A stretch of DNA of 64,000 bases from contig NZ_JXRR01000008.1 of NCBI RefSeq assembly GCF_000829515.1, positions 1 to 64,000 of the forward strand, in the 5' to 3' direction. The stretch's first letter is position 1; every line of letters starts with the position of its first letter. The notes under the pieces are model-generated. The model was not told the origin of the DNA. It was given only the letters and a program-made list of their open reading frames with translations, and ran no database searches. The position numbers and the translations under genes were made by a program. Below are positions 17,479-24,908 of the stretch, piece after piece. This DNA comes from Jeotgalibacillus campisalis. GTDB lineage: Bacteria; Bacillota; Bacilli; Bacillales; Jeotgalibacillaceae.

Positions 17479-19285
17479 TAAGCTTCTTTATAGAGAAGCA
17501 GCCAAAGATTTAGAAAATAATGAAGCACAAAAAAAGGTTTATGATTCTACAGGGAATTGCGTTGTACTTGCTGGTCCAGGTAGTGGAAAGTCGAAAATTC
17601 TTACATTAAAGTTAGCCAAAATATTGAATGAAGATATAGAACCACCTCAAGGAGTTGCTTGCTTAACTTATAATAAAGAATGCGCAAGAGAACTAAAAGA
17701 GAAGTTAAACAAATTAGGTATCAATGAATCATCCACAATTTTTATTGATACTGTACATTCTTTTTGTTTAAATCACGTGATTAGACCTTACAAACATTTA
17801 GTGAACACTAATTTACCAAAGAAAATTAAAGTTGCTACTTCAAAGGAAATAAAGGATACAATGCTTCAAACATTCAATTTAACTATTGGAAAGAATGAAA
17901 AGCATACATCAAGCTGGTCAACAGCATTTAATGTATATAGAAGAACCTTTTTAGAAAGGGAATCTTCTGAATGGCAAACTAACGACAGCGATATAGCACA
18001 ATGGATTCTTAATTACGAAAACTCATTAAGACATCAAGGGTTAATAGATTATGATGACATGGTTTTAAATGGGTTGTGGATGATTAAGGAAAATCAATGG
18101 ATTCAAGAGTTACTTCAAGCAAAGTTTCCTGTTATAGCAGTTGATGAGTATCAAGATTTAGGGGCATCTTTGGATAAAATAATAAGAGTTCTCTGTATAG
18201 AAAATGACACTCGACTTCTAGCAGTTGGTGATCCAGATCAATCAATATATGGGTTTACAGGAGCTCAACCTAGTTTATTAAATGACCTTGCTCAACAATC
18301 AAGTGTTTTAAAAGTTAGACTAAAAAAGAATTACAGATCCAAAAAAAATATTGTTAAGGCATCGATTGCTTCATTATTAGAAGAAAGAGATTTTGTTTCA
18401 AGTAGAGATGGAGACGGAAGTATAATATTTCATAGTATTAGGGACGGAATTGATGCGCAATGTGATTATATTTGCAAAGAAGTAATCCCTAATATTCTTA
18501 CTTCTGATCCTTCCAATACGCTTGGAGATATTGGAGTGTTATACATTGATAAAAATGATGGTGATCTAATTGCTGAGAAAGTAACAATAGAAGGTTTACA
18601 ATATATTCGAGTAGATGGAAATGCTCCTTATAATAAAAATCAGCTAACTGTTTGGATAGAAAACTGTGCAATGTGGTGTTCTGGAGGATGGTTAAAAGGA
18701 AGCCCAAAATTTTCTGAAATTGAGCGTACTTTCGGTTCCTTTTTTTTAAATTCAAATATTTCGGAGTCAAAACTAGAAAGTAGGAAGTTAAATCTATTCA
18801 AATTTTTATTTAGATGTAGAGATGTTAAACTTAAACTAAGTGATTGGCTTGATGAATTTAACGATAGTATTGTTTCCGAATTATTAGATTTCTTTACTGA
18901 AGAGCCAGATATAGTAAAAGAATATAATAAATTAATTGTATCAGCAAAAAATGGACAACTAAAAGATTTTAAAATATCTTCTTTATCTCGCCAAGTAGGA
19001 TCTAAAAGTCATTTGAATTTATATACTTTACACAGTTCCAAGGGATTAGAGTTTAAGTATGTAATTATGTTTGGTTTGGAACATGGAAGGATTCCTTGGT
19101 TGAATGTTCTTGAAAATAAGGTAAATGAGTCAAGGAGATTATTTTACGTAGGCCTAACTAGAGCAAAGGATGAAATTCATTTATTATCCTCAGGGTGGTA
19201 TTATGATTACTATGGTAGGTATCAAAATTATGGACCATCTAAATTTGTCTTAGAACTTAAAGAATTTGTAGATAACAATTTGTAA
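17459..19285 (+). CDS. gajB: Gabija protein GajB (UvrD/REP-like helicase)
   Basis: A superfamily 1A helicase of 608 residues. Motif I GPGSGKSK lies near residue 39 and motif Ia CLTYNKECARELK near 65. Motif II AVDEYQDLGA lies near 228, motif III AVGDPDQSIYGF near 255 and motif IV KKNYRSKKNI near 290. Motif V is HSSKGLEFKYV near 525 and motif VI RRLFYVGLTRAKDE near 560. In Gabija, GajB senses DNA ends and assembles with GajA. It overlaps gajA by 20 bases. It is longer than the ~490-residue founding GajB, so extra inserts (roughly residues 360-480) are present. As a stand-alone gene it could be any UvrD-like helicase; the pairing decides the name. Confidence 0.88.
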   Translation: MSLLRFDKLLYREAAKDLENNEAQKKVYDSTGNCVVLAGPGSGKSKILTLKLAKILNEDIEPPQGVACLTYNKECARELKEKLNKLGINESSTIFIDTVHSFCLNHVIRPYKHLVNTNLPKKIKVATSKEIKDTMLQTFNLTIGKNEKHTSSWSTAFNVYRRTFLERESSEWQTNDSDIAQWILNYENSLRHQGLIDYDDMVLNGLWMIKENQWIQELLQAKFPVIAVDEYQDLGASLDKIIRVLCIENDTRLLAVGDPDQSIYGFTGAQPSLLNDLAQQSSVLKVRLKKNYRSKKNIVKASIASLLEERDFVSSRDGDGSIIFHSIRDGIDAQCDYICKEVIPNILTSDPSNTLGDIGVLYIDKNDGDLIAEKVTIEGLQYIRVDGNAPYNKNQLTVWIENCAMWCSGGWLKGSPKFSEIERTFGSFFLNSNISESKLESRKLNLFKFLFRCRDVKLKLSDWLDEFNDSIVSELLDFFTEEPDIVKEYNKLIVSAKNGQLKDFKISSLSRQVGSKSHLNLYTLHSSKGLEFKYVIMFGLEHGRIPWLNVLENKVNESRRLFYVGLTRAKDEIHLLSSGWYYDYYGRYQNYGPSKFVLELKEFVDNNL

Positions 19286-19581
19286 ATCGAATATGTTGAT
19301 TTTGAGGTTTGTGCTTAATGAAAATTAGTGTCCAGGTGTTTTAATTTAAAAAATGATCAGCTGATAATGTGCCATTATTGTAAAAGAAACGATTGTCTGG
19401 ATATGAAATAGGATAAAAATTAATATCATCTGAACCAACTTGAATTAATAATGATAGCTGTTGGTTGTATACATTTTGCTACTTATAAAAGAGTCATGTA
19501 AAAGTGAGGAACGGAACTTTTCACATCTTTCCTGAAATGCGTTATTCATTAATGATTTTTACTTTCCAATGTATAATAATT
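19286..19581 (+). other. non-coding region between Gabija and the left end
   Basis: About 300 AT-rich bases. I see no gene, no clear terminator for gajB and no RNA. A degenerate TnsB-like site may lie at 19561-19580 (ACTTTCCAATGTATAATAAT). Confidence 0.5.
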
Positions 19582-19721
19582 GCATTTCCAACTTTATTTG
19601 TTCAGCAACTATCAGAATTAACACGACCGTTTCCAACTTTATTAAAATTAAGCTTATAAATTAAGTTATATAAAACTTGATATTACTGGTTTTACGTTTC
19701 CAACTTTATTTGTTTTATACA
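19582..19721 (+). mobile_element. left end of the Tn7-like transposon (three TnsB-type sites)
   Basis: Three copies of a ~20-bp site share TTTCCAACTTTATT: 19582-19601, 19627-19646 and 19694-19713. Read on the minus strand they give ACAAATAAAGTTGGAAA, close to the Tn7 TnsB core ACAATAAAGT. The outermost site is separated by exactly 8 bp from the terminus, which reads TGTATAAA inward from 19721. Tn7 has the same geometry: 8 terminal bases starting TGT, then the first TnsB site. Irregular spacing (45 and 67 bp) also fits a left end. Terminal position 19721 is inferred from this match. Confidence 0.85.
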
Positions 19722-19726
19722 CGTAG
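19722..19726. other. candidate 5-bp target-site duplication
   Basis: CGTAG directly follows the proposed terminal ACA. Tn7-like insertions duplicate 5 bp, so the same five bases should flank the right end upstream of this window. This cannot be checked here. Confidence 0.5.
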
Positions 19727-19736
19727 TATTTCCCAC

Positions 19737-19824
19737 TAAACTGAATTCTTGGCTAAATAAAACGTTCCCTAACACGAGCGAAAATCGGAATTAACATCCG
19801 ATTTTCCTCGTGTTTTTTGTTTGA
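19737..19824 (+). repeat. 88-bp direct repeat, external copy beside the left end
   Basis: This is the host-side copy of the repeat at 15472-15559. It starts 11 bases after the candidate target duplication and includes a hairpin (ACGAGCGAAAATCGGA ... TCCGATTTTCCTCGT) with T6. In Tn7 insertions the left end is followed by the displaced terminator of the target gene, and this hairpin could be that terminator. Confidence 0.85.
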
Positions 19825-19930
19825 TATAATAGCCAGTAAAAAAGTGTGAGAGAAAACCTGATTATGGAAATTCAGGTTTCACCGTGTTTCTCCGTGAAAA
19901 ATTAGTATCTACCCTTTCCAATAAGGTAGA

Positions 19931-19981
19931 TTCGATCTCCTTCTCCTTCAGCAGTTGCAAATTTCCCCGGGACCTCAGTTA
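19931..19981 (-). pseudogene. fragment of an ASCH-domain gene
   Basis: About 50 bases read on the minus strand as EVPGKFATAEGEGDRIY, matching EVPEEFAIAEGEGDRTY of the intact ASCH protein at 20473-20928. Twenty-one consecutive bases are identical. Nothing else of the gene is recognisable. It is a remnant of a second, diverged copy lying between the transposon end and the intact gene. Confidence 0.75.
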
Positions 19982-20097
19982 TTATTGACTATATAGCTTT
20001 CTGAATACCAGATAATAACATAGAATAGTAGTATGCTGGTTTGTAATTTCAATATGATGTGTACAAGAGTAGATAGATATGTTTAGAAAAACAATAT

Positions 20098-20307
20098 TTG
20101 GATCTTATGCAGTTCTTAGAGGGGTACGTGCGAAATTACCGAAGAATGAATTTGTCTCAATTGCATAATCGCTCCATGTTCACCAAAAGAGAAATAGATT
20201 ATTATTCAAATCTTGGCGAGATGCTCGGCTTCAGTGCTTTTATAGAAGATTCTCCTTATGAAAACTTGTTATCATTTTGGTTGGTTTACGAACGTCTTTC
20301 CAGATAA
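20098..20307 (+). pseudogene. probable truncated hypothetical gene
   Basis: A 69-codon ORF (TTG at 20098 or ATG at 20107) encoding RSMFTKREIDYYSNLGEMLGFSAF followed by EDSPYENLLSFW. The first ~55 residues read like a real soluble protein. I recall longer Bacillus hypothetical proteins with a similar REI-x-YYS-x-LGE-x-LGF start, which suggests this is the 5' piece of a longer gene cut off near 20300. No ribosome site is convincing. The product is unknown. Confidence 0.4.
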
Positions 20308-20429
20308 TCTAGTCAGAGTGCTGCAAAAGGATCTCTCTGATCGAAAATTGCTTGTCATGATTCGAGCGAAACATTTTTAAATGGACTGATTTTCCTTTTT
20401 GCTGGCTTGTATTATAAATACATTCTTTT

Positions 20430-20474
20430 AGAAAAGCCAAACGCCTGGAAAAAAGAATTCCAAGCGTTCTTTTT
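20430..20474 (-). terminator. hairpin after the ASCH gene
   Basis: AACGCCTGGAA and TTCCAAGCGTT pair around a short A-rich loop and are flanked by T5 on the plus strand and TTTT on the minus strand. It lies immediately downstream of the minus-strand ASCH gene and could work in both directions. Confidence 0.6.
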
Positions 20475-20928
20475 ACTTATTTTTAACATCCACTAATTCA
20501 AAACGCTCACAAACCAGCATCATATCCTGAGAAAATTCCAGTCCTGCTTCGCGCAGCTCTTTTGTGAAAAAGGCAGTATGAACTTCTTTCCAATGACGAT
20601 AGGTGCGATCTCCTTCTCCTTCAGCAATCGCAAATTCCTCTGGAACCTCATTCATCGGCATAACTTGAACGTCTGCTGTTCTGATGATCGCTGCAGGTTC
20701 GTCTTTGCTGTTTAAAACTACACTGTAATCCTCAACGGCAGGCAGCGGTTCATTATCAAGTTCATAAAAAACCAATCCTGAACAAGTCGCCGATTTCACA
20801 CCCTCTATGACTAATTGAGCCAGATAGTCCGGTTCAGCCCCAAACTGCCATGCAGTCACTTTCTTCGGTTTTTCTTTGCTTTGTGATCGCCAGAATTCAT
20901 CCCAGTAGAGCTGTGATGCTTGATTCAT
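20473..20928 (-). CDS. ASCH-domain protein
   Basis: A 151-residue ASCH protein (PUA-like fold, proposed RNA binding). Visible family features are KVTAWQFG near residue 23, the lysine in GVKSATCSG near 45 and the C-terminal motif AEGEGDRTYRHWKEVHTAFF near 102-121. The last one is typical of the YtqR-like ASCH proteins of Bacillota. Some ASCH enzymes hydrolyse N4-acetylcytidine, but that activity is not shown by this sequence. It is transcribed alone, with GGGGAG upstream of the ATG and a hairpin downstream. A fragment of a second copy lies about 500 bases away, toward the transposon end. Confidence 0.85.
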   Translation of the reverse strand: MNQASQLYWDEFWRSQSKEKPKKVTAWQFGAEPDYLAQLVIEGVKSATCSGLVFYELDNEPLPAVEDYSVVLNSKDEPAAIIRTADVQVMPMNEVPEEFAIAEGEGDRTYRHWKEVHTAFFTKELREAGLEFSQDMMLVCERFELVDVKNK

Positions 20929-21053
20929 ATAGAATCTCCCCTAAAATATCGTTTAAATATAGTATATCATTTGCAAAATTAGAAAAGCAGGACTTGTTTT
21001 GTCCGTACGATAGGTATAATAACAATATAAGAAATTGAGAAAGGTGATTCATT

Positions 21054-21258
21054 ATGACCAAGCATAAAGACCGATTTTGAAACCTTTTTTGCTGAAGCCC
21101 CAGAGATGAATGCATCACGAACACTCATTAAAGGTGTCATATGCGGGATAAGAGTCGAGGATATTGAAGAACCCACCATGCAGGAAATCCGCTACCTGGA
21201 CAAGCTGGTGGATGAACTGGCAAAAGGAAAAGCAATGGAAAAGATATTGCGAAAGTAA
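21054..21258 (+). pseudogene. frameshifted gene remnant
   Basis: Preceded by a good ribosome site (GAAAGGTGATT), an ATG at 21054 reads MTKHKDRF and stops at once. One base out of frame the sequence continues as [20 protein letters not shown], then [20 protein letters not shown] and a TAA at 21256-21258. The first part resembles the start of carboxymuconolactone-decarboxylase-like proteins. The second part does not fit that family, so this may be a deletion joint of two genes. No function is likely. Confidence 0.6.
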
Positions 21259-21357
21259 GTTGGATCGTATTCCTGCGGGACAATACAAAAATCATACAGG
21301 CACGGCTCTTCTGACTGATAGGAATGCTATGCAGCAGAGGAGTCGTCCCTATGCATT

Positions 21358-21528
21358 TTAACGGTCATCAAGCTTACTGCTTACTAAGCTTGCAATTTTA
21401 GCTAAATGTTCATTCTTTTCTTTCTGCAGCTTAATCAGTGTGACCATAAACCAGATGACAAAAGCAAATGCTGCAATATATAAAATAAAGATTAGAAGTG
21501 GAAACCACGCAATAGCCATTTCATTCAA
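21358..21528 (-). CDS. small single-span membrane protein
   Basis: A 56-residue protein starting at TTG 21528 (GGAAGGTG 8 bases upstream): MNEMAIAWFPLL, one long hydrophobic span, then a charged amphipathic tail (LIKLQKEKNEHLAKIASLV). The type is common in Bacillota (short anchor plus coiled tail) and no specific function is known. An upstream in-frame ATG at 21579 has no ribosome site. Confidence 0.55.
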   Translation of the reverse strand: MNEMAIAWFPLLIFILYIAAFAFVIWFMVTLIKLQKEKNEHLAKIASLVSSKLDDR

Positions 21529-21639
21529 AATCTTACACCTTCCAGATTCGTATATTAAATGTTTATAAAATTCAATCATTACTATGTTAACATAAAATGG
21601 TAGGGAAATTTAATCAATATTTATTACGGGGGACTTCAG

Positions 21640-22884
21640 GTGAGATCAAAAATAGACATATTTGAAGATATTCAAAGCATTTTAGAAAAGGACTATGCCG
21701 GCTATTTAAATAAACGAGAGTTGAATCATCCCGAACACTATCAAGTTACAGACGAGATGAGCGACGAGCAATTTGAAGAGATAATGAAGAGTTATTTATA
21801 TGATTTTAAAGATGGACATCTTGGCTTCAGTGCAAAAGACACATCGCTTCCACATCGAGGCTTTTCAGTAAGGAGATATGAAGATGCGCTGTATGTGACA
21901 GAAGCAAAGCAGGAAAACAGGCTGTCAGTTGGAGATAAGATCACGAGAATTGATGGCAAATCAATTGATGAAGTGGCAGTCATTTATCAAAAATATTTAG
22001 AGAATGATGAGCATGAACGTCAGTTCTGGAATGTGGTTATGCGGCGAGTAAAGTGCGTACAGTTTGAGCGGGATGGTGAACAAATTGAGCTGCAGCTTGG
22101 TGAGCACGAATGGAGTGATGAGCCAGAATATTCATACCAACAAATTGACTCGCACACTTGTTACATGAAATTCACTGATTTTTTACAAGAAAAGCCGATC
22201 CTGAGAGTGATTGAGGATAATAGAAAAGCGATTGAGCAAAGTGAGAACTTGATTATTGATGTACGTGTGAATGCAGGAGGAAATGATGCTTTTTATTTCG
22301 AACTGCTAAATTATATTTTTGATCGTGAGCTGGCTTTTTCCGAGCTGTTTACGGGCAATGAAGTGATGCTGACAAACTATACAGAGCGCAATGCTGAAGC
22401 TTGGATTGCTGATCTGGAAGAGTATCTAGAGCAGGACCTGGATGGTGAGACGGCGGAAATGATTCGGAATGATATTTCGTTGTTTAGAAAAAATACAGGA
22501 AAAGGGCTCCTTGAGGTAAAAGAAGATCTTGGTCATACGATCAAAGGGCGTCCCTCCCCGCAGTATGTATATGTACTATCGGATTATCAGTGTGGGAGTT
22601 CAGGCGATACATTTGTGAGAAATGCAAAAAAATCTCCCAAGGTTACTGTGGTCGGCCGCCCGACGATGGGAATCATGGACTACTTTAACGTGACAGCGAT
22701 TGACTACGGAGACTTTGAGTTCTGGTATGGCGTTTCTAAAATGCACGATGATTATTTGACACATGGAAAAGGTGAAGCACCTGATGTGTATATTCCATGG
22801 ACACCTGAGCATGTAAAGAAAGATATAGATCTTGAAGTTGTGATGAAGTTAATTAAAGGAGAAGTTTATACACAAAAATATTAG
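21640..22884 (+). CDS. S41-family (C-terminal processing) peptidase
   Basis: A 414-residue protein. The first ~60 residues are helical, a PDZ-like segment follows (residues ~70-115: GFSVRRYEDALYV, GDKITRIDGKSID), then the tail-specific protease core: NLIIDVRVNAGGNDAF near 203-218, the nucleophile region DYQCGSSGDTF near 314-324 and VVGRPTMG near 334. S41 peptidases use a Ser-Lys dyad, and the Ser in CGSSG fits. There is no signal peptide or anchor, so it may be cytosolic, unlike CtpA/B. The start is GTG 21640 with GGGGGA 8 bases before it. It is monocistronic. Confidence 0.85.
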   Translation: MRSKIDIFEDIQSILEKDYAGYLNKRELNHPEHYQVTDEMSDEQFEEIMKSYLYDFKDGHLGFSAKDTSLPHRGFSVRRYEDALYVTEAKQENRLSVGDKITRIDGKSIDEVAVIYQKYLENDEHERQFWNVVMRRVKCVQFERDGEQIELQLGEHEWSDEPEYSYQQIDSHTCYMKFTDFLQEKPILRVIEDNRKAIEQSENLIIDVRVNAGGNDAFYFELLNYIFDRELAFSELFTGNEVMLTNYTERNAEAWIADLEEYLEQDLDGETAEMIRNDISLFRKNTGKGLLEVKEDLGHTIKGRPSPQYVYVLSDYQCGSSGDTFVRNAKKSPKVTVVGRPTMGIMDYFNVTAIDYGDFEFWYGVSKMHDDYLTHGKGEAPDVYIPWTPEHVKKDIDLEVVMKLIKGEVYTQKY

Positions 22885-22902
22885 AATTCAGCTGCCAAGC
22901 CG

Positions 22903-22957
22903 AAGGTCATATGGTATGGACATTCAGCTTTTATGTTGAAATAGGGGCAAAAAGAAA
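22903..22957 (+). pseudogene. fragment of an MBL-hydrolase gene start
   Basis: About 50 bases encode KVIWYGHSAF and, after a one-base deletion, YVEIGAKRK. This matches RVTWFGHSAFYVEIEGKR of the intact MBL hydrolase at 23683-24648. It is a decayed partial copy lying about 900 bases upstream of the intact gene. Confidence 0.7.
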
Positions 22958-23035
22958 AGGAATGGAGAAAGTAATGCAGAATTGAAGATTGAATGTCCAT
23001 TTCCAATTTAACAGGCATAAGAGAGGAGCTTGTAT

Positions 23036-23629
23036 ATGACCAAAAGCATCCCAAGCCGCAAAGTGGATGGCTTTTTAAAGAAAGAAAAAAAGTGGCAGGC
23101 TGAATTTCAAAAGCTAAGGGAACTAATGCTTGAATGCGGACTGACGGAGGATTTTAAATGGATGCATCCCTGTTACACATTTGATGGGAAAAATGTTGTC
23201 ATCATGCATGGGTTTAAAGAATATTGTGCTATTATGTTTCAAAAAGGGGCTTTGCTAGAAGACCCTGAACATCTTTTGATTCAACAAACGAAAAATTCAC
23301 AGGCTGCACGACAAATCCGTTTCACAAATGCAAAAGAGATTATCGATCGGGAAGAAATCGTAAAAACGTATGTTAATCAGGCAATTGAAATTGAAAAAGC
23401 CGGTTTGGAAATCGAGTACAAAGATACTTCTGAATACGAGATTCCTGAAGAACTGCAGCGTAAATTTGAAGAAATTCCTGAGTTGCAGGCAGCCTTTGAA
23501 TCATTGACACCCGGAAGGCAAAGAGGCTATCTTCTTTATTTTTCTGAAGCAAAACAAGCAAAAACGCGAGAGTCACGAATTGAAAAACACATGGACAAAA
23601 TAATGGACGGCAAAGGCTTAAGAGATTGA
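23036..23629 (+). CDS. ydeI: YdeI-like (DUF1801/OmdA) protein
   Basis: A 197-residue protein with an N-terminal DUF1801-type alpha/beta domain (ECGLTEDFKWMHPCYTFDGK, then IMHGFKEYCAIMFQKGALL) and a C-terminal bacteriocin-protection (YdeI/OmdA) tail. The tail shows IPEELQRKFEEIPELQAAFE, LTPGRQRGYLLYFSEAKQ and TRESRIEK, as in B. subtilis YdeI. The biochemical role is unknown; the OmdA family name refers to bacteriocin or drug resistance in other species. The start at 23036 is chosen because GAGAGGAG lies 7 bases upstream. It stands 53 bases before the MBL gene, so both may be co-transcribed. Confidence 0.85.
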   Translation: MTKSIPSRKVDGFLKKEKKWQAEFQKLRELMLECGLTEDFKWMHPCYTFDGKNVVIMHGFKEYCAIMFQKGALLEDPEHLLIQQTKNSQAARQIRFTNAKEIIDREEIVKTYVNQAIEIEKAGLEIEYKDTSEYEIPEELQRKFEEIPELQAAFESLTPGRQRGYLLYFSEAKQAKTRESRIEKHMDKIMDGKGLRD

Positions 23630-23682
23630 TAAGCTGTTCTGTGAATCAGTGCAGGTTCATTTAAAATACTGGGAGATCCTCT

Positions 23683-24648
23683 ATGAAAAAATATGAAAAT
23701 CAAATTCCTACAAGTATGAAAATGGGGTTTAAGTCTTTGTTGAGCATGGCGAAGGATTCCGTTACAGGAGTAGCGGATCAGCGGCCTACAGCGGCTATTT
23801 CTGTAAAGTCTTTTAAACAGGATAAAACTCCTTCGATTTCTGACTCCCCAAGAGTTACATGGTTCGGTCATTCAGCTTTTTATGTAGAAATAGAAGGTAA
23901 AAGACTTTTAGTTGATCCGATGTTCGGTTCACGTCCTTCGCCTTTTTCATGGGCGGGAACGAAACGCTATGAACGAAAGAGTTCAGTAAACCCTGAACAC
24001 TTTTCGGAATTAGATGCGATCATTCTTTCCCATGACCATTATGATCACCTGGATCATGATTCTATTGTGAAATTACAGAATAAAACAAAGCGATTTATCG
24101 TTCCGCTTGGTGTGCGCCAGCGATTAATTAAGTGGGGTGTCCCAAAGGAGAAGATTACTGAACATGGCTGGTGGGACGAGCTGCAATTTGAAGGTCTTAA
24201 ACTGGTTTGCACCCCCGCGAGACATTTTTCCGGAAGAGGTCTGTTTGACCGAAATTCGACTTTGTGGTGTTCATGGGTCATTAGCGGAATGGAAACAAAA
24301 ATTTTCTACAGTGGAGACAGCGGGTACGGGCCACATTTTAAAGAGATTGGTGTATCGTACGGTCCCTTTGACCTGACTCTCATGGAATGCGGGCAGTATG
24401 ATGAACGGTGGTCTGCGATTCATATGCAGCCGGAAGAAACCGTGCAGGCGCATCTTGATGTAAGAGGCAGCGTTTTAATACCGGTTCACTGGGGAGCTTT
24501 TACATTGGCTTTTCACTCATGGACTGATCCGGTGGAGAGGGTTACTAAAGCAGCGTTGGCCCATGACGTAACGATATCAACACCTGAGATGGGGCAATCC
24601 ATTCGGGTTCATGCAGAAAACTATCCTGCCCGGGCCTGGTGGAGATGA
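23683..24648 (+). CDS. metallo-beta-lactamase-fold hydrolase (NAPE-PLD/UlaG-like)
   Basis: A 321-residue MBL-fold hydrolase. Metal-binding features are visible: HDHYDHLD (H-x-H-x-D-H) near residues 113-120, a His in PARHFSGRG near 172, the bridging Asp in YSGDSGYG near 208 and a final His in VHWGAF near 267. The WFGHSAF start and GTKRYERK insertion match the Zn-dependent lipid-hydrolase-like branch (NAPE-PLD/RomA-like). The substrate is unknown. The ribosome site is GGGAGATCC before the ATG. An unusual first ~50 residues before the core resemble those of membrane-associated members, but no span is present. A terminator follows. Confidence 0.85.
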   Translation: MKKYENQIPTSMKMGFKSLLSMAKDSVTGVADQRPTAAISVKSFKQDKTPSISDSPRVTWFGHSAFYVEIEGKRLLVDPMFGSRPSPFSWAGTKRYERKSSVNPEHFSELDAIILSHDHYDHLDHDSIVKLQNKTKRFIVPLGVRQRLIKWGVPKEKITEHGWWDELQFEGLKLVCTPARHFSGRGLFDRNSTLWCSWVISGMETKIFYSGDSGYGPHFKEIGVSYGPFDLTLMECGQYDERWSAIHMQPEETVQAHLDVRGSVLIPVHWGAFTLAFHSWTDPVERVTKAALAHDVTISTPEMGQSIRVHAENYPARAWWR

Positions 24649-24688
24649 AGCAGGTGGCGGGCTTTACTTTTAAAAACAAATCTATTAT

Positions 24689-24722
24689 CAAACATTTCTT
24701 TTAAAAAGAAGTGTTTTTTTTT
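24689..24722 (+). terminator. terminator after the MBL gene
   Basis: AACATTTCTTTT / AAAAAGAAGTGTT hairpin followed by a run of T. Confidence 0.75.
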
Positions 24723-24908
24723 GTGCATTTTAGAGCATGGAGAATTTATAAAACGGTAAAGTTTGTTGGTTATATGGGGTACAAAGTGTCAGGAGTCAAC
24801 CTGTTTATTCAGTTTCCATGCAGGGTAAAAAAACAATATGACCGTTTCAAATCAAAGTAGAAATGTCTGTTTTAGTACGGTCAACTGTTAAAAAAGAGGT
24901 GTTTTTAC

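Larger units (their letters stand above)
1..19721 (+). mobile_element. Tn7-like transposon, distal part with left end
   Basis: This is the inferred extent inside the window. Transposition genes (tnsC, tnsD, a second broken tnsD) run rightwards from the edge, defence cargo follows, and the element ends at a left end with three TnsB-type sites and a terminal ACA at 19719-19721. The gene order (TnsABCD transcribed away from the right end, cargo toward the left end) is the usual Tn7 layout, so the right end, tnsA and most of tnsB should lie upstream of the window. The segment is visibly AT-richer than the chromosome after 20 kb. Internal scars near 15.0-15.6 kb suggest it is a composite of more than one insertion. 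Confidence 0.85.

Noticed and set aside
19582-19713. Repeats considered as a CRISPR array
   Set aside because: Only three imperfect repeats with unequal spacing (45 and 67 bp), and they match TnsB-site geometry at a transposon end.
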